DNA of 64,000 nucleotides from Hetaerina americana (Eukaryota; Arthropoda; Insecta; Odonata; Calopterygidae): the NCBI GenBank assembly GCA_022747635.1, contig JAKTNV010000003.1:46953475-47017474 (forward strand), written 5' to 3'. How positions within the stretch are numbered: the first letter of the stretch is position 1; the number at the start of each line of letters is the position of its first letter. The translations under genes and the position numbers were made by a program. The notes under the pieces are model-generated. The model was not told where the DNA came from, searched no databases, and saw nothing but the letters and a program-made list of their open reading frames with translations. Positions 1 to 13,250 of the stretch are shown piece by piece.

Positions 1-2470
1 ATGGACTCATTAAATTTTTAGTGAATGTATTATTCCTTTTTGTGCCCAGGTTTTTCCATTGCCATAGATATGGTTCACAAACCTTTAATGCATAAATTGA
101 TTTTTTGTCAGCAAGTAGTATTTTTTAACCTGTAAATTTTAATAAACTAATTCTTTCATTGATATATGCAATGCATTAGTATTTTAGGCAGATTTCGTAG
201 TCAAAAACCAACGAGAAAATAATGTCTAACAATTTTCAAATGTAATTGAACTTCACTTTTTTCATTTTACACTTTTACTGTGCGGTGATAATAGCGATCT
301 AAAAATAGATTCTTAGTATTGAAACAGCTAACTCTTCCTATTCATCGCTTTGAAACTTAATATCCTGGGCGAATCACATAAAAGGTGTCTGATTGACAGC
401 GTTAGTTTTATTCGAGGCCCTAAACCTCAGTACCCCTTTATTCCAGGAAGCTAAAAAAATCAATTCATATATGTCACATTCATAAAAAGCGAGCATTTCA
501 ATGACCATTAATATTTCTTTCGTAAATGGCAGGCGATGGACCATAAATCAAACTTCAAGTTAATCCGCCCAGCCGAGCTTTGATGTCCGCGAATCCTCCT
601 AGGAGAACACTTCACCACGGATTTCAGCCAATAAAGTTTTCTAGGGGGGCTCTCCGTCAAAGCACGAGTTCAGAGGATTTACTGTGTTTTACCGTCACGG
701 CTACGCTTTCGGCGTGACTGCTATTAGCTGTTTTTATGATGTTATCGTAGCTAATATTTCATCAAATTGTCATAATAATCATGAAACACGCAAATTAAAC
801 ACGAGAAATACGATCTCCGGGTCACAGATAAATTCCACATTATGAATTTAGGAACCATATTTTGTACATGGATATCTTATTAACATTATTGGTTCCTTAG
901 AAACTAGGGGAACCATCCAAGGTATCTTTTAGCCATGCAGAGAAGTGAGCGCATGCTAGATTGTTTTTCTGAAAATAATTCACTTATTCATCATACTCAT
1001 GACACTAATGAAAACGTATACGAAAAGCATTGAAAATACCGTGAATCTACAATATTTCGAGTCTATTTAATATCACGAGTTCTATAGTTACGTATTTGAA
1101 ACTTGGGACTAAATTGCGTCAATTTTTCAGCTCTCATGGCATACCTCATGGACATTTTAATCTCGCAATTCGAATTGATTGATAATTACGTCTACATGCA
1201 AAGAAAGAGAGTAATGAAAATAAATGACAAGATTATCTATCACTTTGATTCATCAAGATGGAGCAAAAACAAAAATTTAATGACGAGTTATAGATGAAGT
1301 CTAAATTCCAGAACGAATTTTAGCTCTAATAAGGGAAAAAGGGAACACAGGAAGAAATAACTACCAGCTTAATTAAGCACCTTAAATGGAAATACAAACA
1401 GAATATAAATATAATGGAACTAAGCAGGGGAATATTAATACACTCCAATACAATGACATTAAAAATGAAATGTTGACGTAGGAATAGTCTTAAATGACAA
1501 TAACAGGGCTTAATAATTCTATTTGAATATTTATTCATTTACTAACGTAAAGTACAGAAATAAAACTAATTTTGTCAATATTTCAAAGAAGAGACACTCA
1601 AGAAGGATTCATACAGCTATCTATTCAATGAATATATTACATAATCATTTTTTGCGAGTACAGAGACATTAGCACCCTCTATATTTATACGAGTGAGCGA
1701 AAAATATCTCGTAAGGAATGAAATCTAAAACTTTAATCAGTTATCTTATTACAAGAGATAGAATTGAGCAGTGAGATCAAAATAATGGAACTACGTACCT
1801 GAAAACTGTGGCTAAAATTATTCTCAATGAAATAGCTTTTAAATATTCAATCAAAGTGATAGGCAAATCAGAATAACTGGTACGACCAATACGTAAGTAT
1901 CTTGGTTATTTTTCAAATCTTGAGATTTCAAATATGATGGTCAGGCAATATGCTTGATAAAAAGGTGAATTGATTTCCGAGACTTTTTGTTGGACTTCTC
2001 TTTTCCATCTGTGACCTCGGTAAAGGCGAAACTGCCTGACAGCAGATGCGTTTAGCCTTGGAGCGGTAGTACGGCCAATGTACTCGCCTCCTAGCGGTCA
2101 TTCCCAGAATGAACATCCTTGGGGTCATATTTATGTCCTCGAAGTAAGTAATTTTTGGCAAATTGTGTTTTCAACACGCGTTATATTTCCAACATCGGCG
2201 ATAATTAATACTTTCCCATTTTCGAGCAACTAATGCGCAGGGAACCGTATACACCGTCTACGCCACCCGAACAGTTATCATTAAGTAGAATCCGGTCGCG
2301 GGAGGAAATGTTATGCTGGCGTCACAGTTGGCGAAACTGGATAAATATGAAATCTCCTCAAAGTTGGAAAGACGCGAGGAGTCGCTGAGGGAAGGAACCG
2401 TTGAATTAATAAGGACCGAATTACCCCACATAATTTGGTAAAAACAATATCACTGAAAACTTACTCTTTC
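1..2470. other. AT-rich intergenic DNA, no gene seen
   Basis: No reading frame here has balanced amino-acid composition of useful length, and no transposon ends or RNA gene were recognised. A weak 6-bp hairpin (GTCACG at 694-699 with CGTGAC at 713-718) sits in a slightly more GC-rich patch near 550-720. The last 300 bases become GC-richer and lead into the polypyrimidine stretch around 2.47 kb. Confidence 0.6.
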
Positions 2471-3599
2471 CCTCTCCCCAGGTATGCGACAGCCGGGGTA
2501 CCGGGCGGACACTCCTATTGTCCCAACCAGTCCCGCGAGCCCCCCCTGCCACAACTCTTCGGCCCACACTCCTCCTAATCCGCTCTTATTCCACTGCCAA
2601 ACCGGGGTATCGGATTACCCAAAATCGCAGCAAAGGGGAGCATAAAGATTACAGGTTACGTGGCCGGGTGGTAAATGAAAGAGTGCGGGGGAGGTAGGCT
2701 TGGAAAGGTGGGTGGAAGGGGTGATGGGGGTAGAAGAATGCACTGCTGCCTAAGGGGTAACTGACATGCGTCCTAGTCGGGAGAAAGTAAAGGGAAGAGG
2801 GGATAAAAAATAGACTTGCGTTATGCTATGGGTTTAAATAAAATAAACCTCTGTAGTGAAAACAACTTATCCCACTTTTCATTCAGGAAAGTTAAAATAC
2901 TGAATAGTTTAAAACTGCGAATTATTTGATAAAACATAAAATTGAATGGAATTAAACATCATCAAATAGCAGCGACGTTTTGTTGAGGAATGGCGATTTT
3001 ATATCTTCAACCCTTAAGCCTCTCAATAAACAAATTACATTACGCACAATTTGACACACATTGACAGTTCAAAAATGTATAAGAGAACAAATACGACAAC
3101 CATCATGTATTATGGGAAAAATACCACTTATAATTCCTGAATAACAACAGTGATGAGCTTCCTACTACTGAAAATTAATTGTCAAAGACCGAAATACAAT
3201 CGTATTTGAAAGGGCCCGAATTATTGTACGCATGTAAGAGGAGCCTCTACAGTTCAGTTAATAAGTAAAAACAACCTAAATCAACTTCACAGACGCTCTT
3301 ACCATGGTAATGACTCGCTCTTAAAATACTCCCATTCTACGACGTTTCAGAGACTGTTGGTAATTTGGGTATTAGACTCAGACTTTTGACGTACCCTCAG
3401 CAGATAAAAGAGAGGCTGTGAGGGATAAAAGCGGGCAAATCAAATGGTGAAAGGCAGTGTGAGAAAAGGAAATTTAAGTTGTGGATAAGAATGCAATAGG
3501 AAGTTTTGATCATAAAAGGGGCACGTCTGGAGGTATGGAAGATGGGTAAATGAAAAATCAAAATCTTCCAGAGTAAATGAATGCACACCGTTTGTTCTG
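2471..3599. other. Short GC-rich patch, then AT-rich DNA
   Basis: About 2,471-2,820 is GC-rich. A pyrimidine run ending in AG at 2,480-2,481 looks like a splice acceptor and is followed by a 31-codon open stretch, discussed under findings. From about 2,820 the sequence is AT-rich and I see nothing in it. Confidence 0.5.
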
Positions 3600-4450
3600 C
3601 AGCAAAGGGTAGGAGAAGAGAGGCGTGACGATTATATGTGGATGGCGACGTTGTGCTGGATTGGGTCGAGGAGAAGAGGTATTAGTGGAATGAGGATCAG
3701 GAGCAGGGACCAAAAAACAAAGGAATCTTTAAAAGAGGCTAGAGAGGACGGTAGGAGACGGAGAGGTGTCGGGGGGTCGATCTTCCTTCGAGAGATGAAG
3801 AATGGGGCGAGAGAGAGAGAGAGGACTGATATGGAGTTAGGTGGGGGCAGGGGGTTGATGAGAGATAACGCTCGAAGGGGTGATCTAGAGGTTGGAGGAA
3901 AGGGGTTGCCTGGGTGGGGCGAAGGGGGACATTGGCGGCGGGGAGGAAGGGTAGTTGGCAGTTCGCAGACAAGACGTCGCTGGGAAGATAGAGAAAAGCG
4001 AAGGAAGAATCGGATGGCAGGGAGAAAAGGGAGTGCAAGGGGAGGAGCAAATGGGGGAAGGAGTGTGTAGGGTGATGGGGAGTTGGAGTTTGATGGGGGA
4101 ATGGGGCGAGGAGGCGGGGCACAAGAGTTTCAATCCTCACTTCAATTAAGATTTCGCCCGGGAAATGAAAACTTGTGTGACGGAACTTTATCAGGAGTTC
4201 GCCTGTCACGAGGGGGGCTTCTGTTTTCGGGGAAAGATTGCGAGGGGGACGAGCAGGGACGGGGAGGCCAGGAAGGGGGGGGGGGTTGAAGGACCCAATA
4301 GGAGTTGGTCGGAGGGAGGAACGGAGAGGAAGACGACAGATGTGTACTCGTCTCCGATATTTCTCCCGAAGGAGGAAAGGAGTTCGAGGGGGAGAGAGGG
4401 GCGGAGAATCTGAGGAATGAGTTAGCGGCGCTTTTGGGGTAAGGAAAGTA
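3600..4450 (+). repeat. Polypurine-rich block (G/A on plus strand)
   Basis: The plus strand is dominated by GGA, GAG and GGG words, with an 11-base G run at 4,275-4,285. Overlapping reading frames of up to 258 codons on either strand are made of Arg/Gly/Glu or Pro/Ser/Leu repeats. They result from the low complexity and are not called as genes. The G-runs are close enough together to form G-quadruplex or triplex structures, but this is inference. Confidence 0.7.
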
Positions 4451-5929
4451 AAGGAAGGGAACGAGTGAGAGTGAAAAAAATATGCCCAGGAATATAGATT
4501 TCTCTTCGTCAGCAAGGCTTAAAAGTGAAGAGTTTGAAGATGAGGATTCAATGGAAGGGCTTGCTAAATTTATAATAATTAAAACGGTAGTGGAGGAAAG
4601 TGAATCAAGTGGATTTTGTGAAGTTAAAAATTTGATGAATCGGCAGTAAAATTAATATTGACAAAGAATCAAGAAGGTAAAACTATACTACGAAACACCA
4701 CTACAAAATAAGGGAGGCGATTAAGAAAAAAAAGGAATGTAGCACAAGACATTTCCACTACATTGGAAAATTAAATCAAAGAGATGATAAATATTTATGA
4801 ACTGTGAGAAAAATTAAAAATGGAAAACTTTTCTTGAATATATTTATTTCAAAATACTAATGGAAAACTTAAAATTCTTGATATTTAGCGGACAACCCCT
4901 ATCTTCATGAGAACTCTTGAGTTCTGTTCAACTATAAAATGTATATATACTCATATATACTTGTGTCTGAAATTACGATATCAGTGAAATTAGTCCTACT
5001 TAGATTTGAACAGTAAATAAACATCCCTCAAATCGTCACAAATACCCTGATTAAAGCACAAAAAACTATCAAGTGAAAAAATAAATAAACCTTGAACGCC
5101 AATTTAATGCGATCATCATTTTTGTCAACAAGTTAAAGCGTGAGAAAATAGTTAATTTGGAGACATGGAATAGCACAACTATAGTGGGTAGAGTGTATAT
5201 TTTTAAGTACTTACATACGCTAACCATGGTGTATTTCGATTCATCAATTATTTTAGTCCTCTGAGTACTCACCTGAAATTAAAGAAAAAACCGTTAGTAG
5301 CGAAATAATTGGATTTTTTCTACTATTAGATAAGATTAAAAGTAAATTTATTCATAAAAGTATAAATATAATCAAGTCGCAATTCTAGTGGTTTGTTATT
5401 TAAATTTAAGGAAAAGGGCATAAATGTAAGGTCGGTTTCAATTCCTTTATTCAACAATCATGGTAAATGCAATAGGTAATGTTTTATTCGATGGAAAAGG
5501 AATTAAGTGCGATTCAAGAAAACTACGAATAATGAAGAAAAGTTTCCTATGAACAATGATTACTATAAATGCCCTAAATATTTTTGTTTACAATGACATT
5601 AAGAAACACTGCAAGAACTTGGTAATAGTTTGTAAGCAATGGTGTCTCACAACAGTTTTGAGAGAGTAAATACCATGTTCCACGTGTCAGTTCTCTCTAT
5701 TAATAATTTTAAGCCTTGCGGTACATGATACAGAGAAAATTGCCTTTGATATTATTGTTGTTATTTGCATTCTACTGTTTAAGATAGGTTTCGGATGAAC
5801 ATAACCTAAAAAACGGTTAAACGATACATTTACTTGCTTCTCCTAACAAAAAGCAACCTGAAATCCGTAAATACCATTAACTCTTCTTCAGCTCCGCATA
5901 CTTACTTCCTTCTTCATTCCTTCCAATAT
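4451..5929. other. AT-rich intergenic DNA
   Basis: No gene, RNA or element end was recognised. A short local duplication (AATGGAAAACTT) occurs twice near 4,818-4,872. Confidence 0.55.
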
Positions 5930-6640
5930 GCCTATCCTATTCCTACCCCTACATCGAATGGCTACCGTACTCTCCTCTATCACAATCTTCAACATCCTAT
6001 TTGCAGTCAAAATGTCCAGCATGTGTCTATCTTGCCTCATTTAGATTTCGCCCAACAATCACCTCTCCTCCCCCACAGTTCTTGGCACTTCCTCATTTGT
6101 TTTCCTTTCTGAGCACTCCACCTTTTTTATCCTTCTCCACATCCACATTGCAAGAGTATCCAATGTACGCCTGTCATCTTGCTTCGAAGACCATATTACC
6201 GTGCTACACAAAACCACGCTCTGAATCTAAGTTTTGACGATCCAGTTCTGAGCATCCTAGTTCAACGTTCCTGTCATAAATTTACACCTCCTCGTGAAAG
6301 CTTATTTGTCTGAAGAAAATCGGCTTTCTATGCCCCTACTAATATGATTATCTTTGTGCAAAACACTTCCGAGATAAGTATCCACCATATCAACTTTATC
6401 ACACCCTGATTTAATCTTTGACTTTCTCTAAAACCGCATAAGCTTCATTTTGTTAGCATTTACTCTGATCCCATACCTATCGCACTGGCTTTCGAATGTG
6501 CGCACCGATGCTTGCAACCTCTTGTCTGACTTTATAACTTGCTAATAATAAAGCTTGATCATCCACAAACCTAACTGATTTTATGAATTACACACATACA
6601 ATTACATTCCTTTCTCCAGTTCTACACAAGTCTTTTTAAC
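5930..6640 (-). pseudogene. Decayed LINE (non-LTR retrotransposon) reverse-transcriptase remnant
   Basis: Read on the minus strand, this stretch still resembles the C-terminal half of a non-LTR reverse transcriptase. The catalytic box appears as FVDDQALL, with the Asp-Asp pair at 6,558-6,563 (the consensus of many insect LINEs is FADDQ). After one frame change it continues with CDRYGIRVNANKMKLMR, the usual segment after the YADD box. Further on come YLGSVLHKDNHISRGIESRF, then DDRRTLDTLAMWMWRRIKK, then TNEEVPRTVGEER, the familiar post-RT region of these elements. At least six in-frame stops and a frameshift interrupt it, so it is dead. No 5' end, endonuclease domain, 3' tail or target-site duplication was found, so it is a truncated internal piece. 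Family membership is clear from motif order; the clade is not. Confidence 0.85.
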
Positions 6641-7569
6641 CATATCCTACACCTATACGTTGGGAATCATTGATAATATTGGGCACCATTCTCCATTTTT
6701 TCTTTCTATATCTGCTAATTCCGTATCTCCAGCCACCACTCACACTTGAGCAACCTTGCACATTTTCAGGTTGCGGTTTCTCATGGTGAAAGTTTCCCAT
6801 CCCTCCACAATCTACTTCTATTTGTACATACGAATTATTTGAGCATCATGGCACATCGGAAAATTTGGGGAAATGCATTTCATAGATAATATTAATTACA
6901 ATTATAATTTTACTCAATAAACTTACTAAAAAATATCTGATAAAATAACAGAGCTAATAAAAGTTTAAATGCGCTTGGAGCTAGACCTACGCTTAAGGCA
7001 AATGCACCAGACAGATATTTCTGGGACCACCAATGATGGGTATTTTTCATTCTATTCGTTGGAGTTAACAAAAAAACGGGCAATTAACAATATCCATGGC
7101 TGGAGAACAAACGACGTTTTCAAAGATTTGGTCTGAAAAATACAGTATTTTAATCTGCATCTCATTTTCTGCATATTTAATAATGAATGAAAAAAAAATG
7201 TATGAATAAAATCTTCAGAGCAGAAGAGAATGGAAAGAGTGACAGACATTGAAGAAAATAATTAATTAATTTTAAAATTGAAGTGGAATCCAACATTCAA
7301 GCTCAATTGAAGAAAAAATTATGGCCACTGACAAAACCGAAGCCTGGTGGTTGTAAAAAGTTAAAAATATAGCAATCAGGACAGAATGTGTCTGAAATTT
7401 GATGAAACCATTTGCTGTTAAAAAAACCGCTACGATTGGGATGCAAACGAACGGTTTTGAACATCAAGAATCGCATGCAGCGCTAGTTCTAAAATTTAAT
7501 CTAAGCACACAGTTACCTGCCATAGGATAATAATAAAAAAAGCAGAATAAAATTAGTTCGAGCAATTCT
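6641..7569. other. AT-rich intergenic DNA
   Basis: The first 100-200 bases may be further 5' LINE sequence decayed beyond recognition. Nothing else was seen. Confidence 0.5.
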
Positions 7570-8290
7570 CACGAGAAAGAAAAAGAGAGAGGATGGAAGA
7601 AAAGTTGATGTGAATAGCCTGCCGTGCGGCTCACCCCTCTTAACCTCCCCTTCTCTTTAGTGCCTCTTAATCCTCTTTCTAACACTTTAAACCTTCCTTT
7701 CACGCTCTCCAACTCCCTCTCGACTCCCTCACACCGCCTTACCCCATTCTTCGCCCCTTGTTTCACTTCCTCCGCACCCGCTTTCTTACCCACTCTCACA
7801 TTCACATTCCTCCGACTCACGGAAACTCTACCAAACCCTTATTCTCCAATTTCAGGACTTTCCTCAACTTCGCTTCCCATGGCCGAACCGCAAAATTGTA
7901 ATGACCCCCTTTACTTTCACCTAATCCTCTCTCGCCCCCTCTCTCTCCTTCCCCTTACTCTCTCCTTTACCTCCCACCCGCCCCACTCCCCCATTCTTTA
8001 AACCCTAAACCCCCGCACTATCCCGCCTTCCTTTGCACCACGTGGAGGTCTCCGCCCACAATTCCTTTCTATGCCCCCCATCCCAATCGTACCATTTCCT
8101 CCCTCCCCCGAATTTTTCCTTCCCTCTCCCCTCATCCATCCCCACATCGCTCCCGAGCCATCACTCGCGCCTCCCCTTTCCCCACGCCCGAGGATCATCA
8201 CCCCTTTTAGTTCAACGGATCGCCCCGAGACTTCTGACCCCCGGAGTCGGCACCCGGAAAATAATTTGATTGGCGGGACTTCCGGGCGCA
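7570..8290 (-). repeat. Polypyrimidine-rich block on plus strand (purine on minus)
   Basis: The plus strand is rich in CCT, CTC and CCC. Reading frames of up to 125 codons (Pro/Ser/Leu/Thr) are composition artefacts. The skew flips abruptly at about 8,290-8,300 to a purine-rich plus strand. Confidence 0.7.
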
Positions 8291-8570
8291 CCTAATTAGA
8301 ACGAGCCTTGCGAGTGTATGGATGGAATGGGCGATAGCTGGAGGGAATGAGTGCCGGAATGGGCGTGTGGGCGTGAGAAGCGATGGGCGAGGGGATGCAA
8401 TATAACACGCAAGGGAAAGGACCAGGGGCCGCCAAAGGAATAACGGAATGAGGGAGAGTTGGCGGGGTGAATGGGGAAAGGGTGAAGGGGGGAAGAGTGT
8501 ATAACAGTGGATGGCCTTTGAAGGACCAGTGAATAAACAACTGGATTAATATAAGTTCTGGAAGAGTTTC
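8291..8570 (+). repeat. Polypurine-rich block adjoining the strand switch
   Basis: The plus strand becomes G/A-rich immediately after the pyrimidine block, so purines lie on opposite strands on the two sides of about 8,295. No gene was seen. Confidence 0.65.
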
Positions 8571-11500
8571 CTTGAGAAGTTGGGCTTAAACAGATGCTAT
8601 TCAAGAAGGAGAGGCGATGAGTTCCAGGGCGGGTAGGAAAAAAGGCAGTTAAATGCTGAAAATACGAATTTGAAAGAGTTTACTGCCGAATAAGACCGAC
8701 CAACCTTTTCCGATAATACCCTTATAGGTAATCTCTTTCGAACTGCCGACTATAATCATACAATTGTCTTTCTCCAATCTGTTAGAAACTCATTTTACGG
8801 TTTTCCAACGCTTCGCAATAATATTAGAGAAGGAGTGCAATATTGTCCGTTAGGACAATTTTTTTGAAACAGACGCGAAATGACCACGTTATTGGAATAA
8901 AGGCCTTATAGTGGTGCTTACATTTCAATGAATGAGCGACAAAAACCAAATATTTTTCTTGACAGAGCTATTATTTTTTAATTTCTACAATTAAAAGCAT
9001 TTAAGGAACACTGTACAGGGAATAGTGTACCTTCACCATGCGCTGCAAAAATAAGTCACCTGATTTCGGGAATTCGCTCGTCAGAAGATCATTTAGATTA
9101 GTCGCAAGAACGTTTTTCAGACCTCAGAGTTGTTTTCCGAGGCGTGGAAACTTATTGATTGGGGTAAATTTGGAGAGACGTCCTTGGGTAGTCCCAGATT
9201 AATTCATGCTATGCCAGCCGGTTATGTTCTATTCAGCACAGAAAACTCTCAGAGACAGCAGGTGGCACAGGAAAATAAACTGGCCTCCATAATATGACGA
9301 GTGAAGCGCAGGATCTGTAGGTCCGAAGCTTTGCTTACTAAGAGGTGAGCTCTGCTTTGGGCTTAGTTCTTGTGGTTATGGTATTATTTCCACATGTTTA
9401 ATTATGTTTAGCGTCAATTTAAGGTAGTCATTAAATCTTATGCGGCAATGAAAAACAATACAAAGCATTAGCTCTACTAAATCCAAAACACACATATACA
9501 TGGTTAGCTTAATGAAGCAGGATATCAAACAATATCCATGTTTAGCGTTAAAATACGTAATTTCTAATTTTTCAAATTAAACAGTATGTCTCCATGAAAG
9601 ATATAAATGAAATCATTAAACAATCAAATGACATCGTTCGTTTTAAGTGGAATACCATCGAAGATGTGAAATTCATAATATTTTATCTTCCTCCCAAGTA
9701 GTTATAGTGAAACATATGGTCAGATTGATTAATTATTAGAAAGTTTTATAACTTTTTACAATCTGATTTCAAGAGCGTTATTTACGCATTTATTTAGTAT
9801 TTCAAATATTTCCAGTTTAGGTGATATTGGCAGGAATTTAACTATTAAACTATCCCTTCGGAAATATGGAATTTTTAACCTAACATATAAAAAAAATAAA
9901 GAAAGTTTTATTTTTATAAGAATGAGTGAAGATAGTATTGCTTATAGTTGGATATCCTTAAAGTGTTCACGAAATTCATCTTATTACGACGAAGTGATTA
10001 AGCCATTGTCTATCATTGGAAGCTTATGTTTGTAATGCGTGAGTCTTAAGCTTTTACCCTTTAAGTTGAATTTTATTGCATAGGAAACATCAAAACATCG
10101 CTCTAGCATCCAGTTTTTTTGTTCATAAGTCATGACCCGTTGGTTCTTCCTAAATTGTTTCACAAATCATTTACCTACGAAGAAACAACGTTTTCCCCAA
10201 CACTCCTGGCATAATAGAGCATTTATGACAGTGGCATCTTAATAAGACCGAGCCTTTCCCCAACGTCCATTCATCTTCCCTGAGGTGGTCACAGTTGATT
10301 GAAGAGAACGCTAGCTACTCATATCTCGAGAATTTTCTCATTTTAAGATCAATGACTTTTCTTTCACCTTCGATCATTTCCAATCTCTTTTCCCGCGGCC
10401 ACTACTTTTCTTCCTCCTAGTCAAGCCGTTTCTCTTGTTCTCACTCGGTTGGCGGGCTGAAGTCAGGCATAAACTTTCCTGATCCCCAAGACTCCCTCTG
10501 AAAAACCACATCGCAAATGAAAACTTCATTCGAGTCCAATTAAGTTTCGTCGCGTTATCTTCTCCGTAAATGGATTACAAGAACTGCGTCCCGTTCCCTA
10601 TATTCCGGCCTATGGATCAATCAGTTTCCCGAAACGCTCTCTACATCCGTTTGTCTTCCGCTCTTTCGCCCTTGGAGAAGAACATCCACACTCGCTTTCC
10701 CCGAAGTAGCTGGCGCATCTGTTCAAATAAAGCTGCGCAACAATAAAGAGGGGGAAAAAAAGAGACGGGAACTGGTTCAGAGGACATGTCTTAGAAAATC
10801 GGACGAGAGACATCTCATAAAATAAGGACTCGTAAAAAAATATTCAGTCGATAAAATTTGAAAAGTTATCGCATTGCACCAGGTAACACAAATGTATTCC
10901 CAATGGCGAATCATGTCGATAACGATCACTCAAGCTAGCCAGAAGAGGGTTTAGTAGTTAGTCGGCTGATTCTCCATAAACGCTATAAATATATTTGCTT
11001 TTTTAATTCAAGAATGCAGTAATAATTCACACACAAAGCATAAAACATACATTAATATTATCGAGTGCTTCCTAGTGTGGCTACTTTAGAAGAGATGAAA
11101 ATAATAACATGCGAAGCATATGACTCTTGATTAAAATAATTTCCAGAATAACAGAAAAAACGCATGACGGCTTACATACACAAATTAGTCAGTTACATGG
11201 TGTATTAAATACGACGCATATGCGAGCATAGACAAAAAAAAAGTTATGCTGATATTTCACTTTGTTCATTCCGATTTCAGGTTGAATTTAAATCATAGAG
11301 GATCTATCAAGCACAAAAGGTAACGATTAACATCGACAGAAGAACTTAGTTTCATTAAATTTAATTAAAGCCAGCTTGATGGATACATTTAACTGGAAGT
11401 GCTCCTAACATTGATCACGTTGAAAATCACCTCCAATAGAAAATAATGCTCCATCTAACTATTCAAAAATCAATTCAACCATATTTTTAGGTAATAATAC

Positions 11501-11589
11501 ACACTGAATGGGAAAAGGGTAAAATAACGGCACAAAAAATTGAATCCTGAGAAGGACAAGAACAAATGATCATAGGTGTTTGCAAATGT
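8571..11589. other. AT-rich intergenic DNA
   Basis: No gene-like frame or recognised repeat. The patch 9,020-9,370 is more complex and GC-balanced than its surroundings and contains the CTCF-like motif listed separately. Confidence 0.5.
9255..9267 (+). promoter_or_regulatory. CTCF-core-like motif
   Basis: ACAGCAGGTGGCA matches 12 of 13 positions of the conserved CTCF core consensus CCASYAGRKGGCR; only the first base differs. CTCF is present in insects and recognises a similar core. A single short motif in 64 kb can occur by chance, so this is a candidate insulator site only. Confidence 0.25.
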
Positions 11590-13250
11590 GAGCTTTTATT
11601 GATATGGTGGATGCGCGTAGTATAGGCATTGCTGCTGGGAACCTGGAATCCATGGGAGGAAGAGCGGTGAAAGCAATCGTGGGGAGGTGGAGGCGGAACG
11701 AAAATGGAGAGTGGAGGGTGGACGGAAAAAAAGGGACTGAAGAGTCGAGAGGGAGAGGAGAAAGAGATATATTGAATTGGCAAAATGAGAGTTTTGCAAT
11801 TCTGATGAGGTCGAATCTCGAAGTGAGGGAGGGCTGGGAGGGGGATAAGGTGAGATCGAAGGAGGGGAGGAGAGGCTGGAGTGGGAGAGCAAAGAGTGGA
11901 AACGGCGTAGGAGTTAGTGTGGGGGTGGTGGGAGGATACGGGGATGGTCCGGGTGGAGAAGGGGAAGTTCAGGGACTGTGAGGAGGGAGGTAGGAGGCAA
12001 AATGAAAAGGCAGTCGGTAGCACGTGGAATTTCAGAGCGCAGAGCTTGAGAAAGAATGATGAAAGTCGTGTTCCAAACGGGAACGGGTGGGAGAGAAGGG
12101 CAAATAAGCGACAAACAAATCTGGGAAAATATTTTTCGGTGGCGGGACGTAAAAATAACGAAAAGAGGACGGGAATATAATTCCAACTAGAATGGCGAAT
12201 GTACCTACCTATAGGAGAGTAGAGTTCAACTCCGGAGTCAGGAAACGACATTTGCAACAGAAGCGTGGAAAGAACTTATTTTTCGAAACCTTCTCAAAAG
12301 CGCCAGGCAAGAGGGAGGGAGTTAAAAGTTAAACTCTAATTATAAAGTGATGATGTAGGCCGTCGCGGAATTAAAAAAGTGACGTTTTTGAAAAGGGAAA
12401 AGAGACCGTAAATACGTTAGGGAAGTGGAAATATAAAAAAAGTGCTGAAACGGAAACACGATGGAGGTAATTAAACGGATAATAATGATACCCCAAGGCA
12501 AAAAAAGAGAGGGTTGTCACCAAGTGAAAGCGTACCAAGGTGAACCCAGAGTGAAAGAAAAAGCCGCAGTGAAGAAACAGGAAACTGGAGAAGGAGAAAT
12601 TGGGAAAGGGGAAGCCGGGTTGGGGGGTGGATAAATTAAAACTCAAGAGAAAACTGGAAAACCTGGAGGTACGATGGACGGAAAGGAAGAGAAAGGGATG
12701 GAAGGTATGGGAATCCGCGCACAGAGTGAATAGCAGATGGCGGCGAAAACGAGGTGGAAAGAAATCTCAAAGGGAAAAATTAGCCCAAAAATTAGGGAAA
12801 AGAAAAAGCGGGAAGCGAATAATAAAATGAGAAAATACGAAAGGGAGAAAGAGGCAGAAAAAAGGAACAAAGAGGGGAGGGGAGAAAAGGTAAGGGAGAT
12901 GAAGCGAGACGAACCGAATGAAGAGATACGGCTGAAGAAGTGAGAGAAGGAAAGAGGAGACTTGGGGTGGGGTCTGGCTTTGGGAACGGGAAGAAGGATG
13001 AGACGAACAGAGTGGGATAAGGGGAGAGACAAATTGGTTGAGAAAATTTGCGAAGGCCTTCTCTTGCGGGAGGGTGGAATGAAAGTAGAAGAATTGCCAG
13101 ATTATAAAAAAACTCTAGGACGAAAGGAAGAGAAAAAGGCAGTGGTAACGGAGTACAGCAAAATGAGGCGTATCCGAAAAGTAGAGGAGAGAGATAAAGG
13201 TGAGAAAGAATCGAAGGGATATATGGTCTGTAGCTCTAGAGTATCAGTAA
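11590..13250 (+). repeat. Long polypurine-rich block (plus strand)
   Basis: About 1.6 kb of G/A-dominated plus strand, with a less skewed gap near 12,190-12,370. The longest frames (256 codons on minus, 135 on plus) consist mostly of Pro/Ser/Phe or Lys/Arg/Glu/Gly and show no domain. I treat them as artefacts. Confidence 0.65.
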
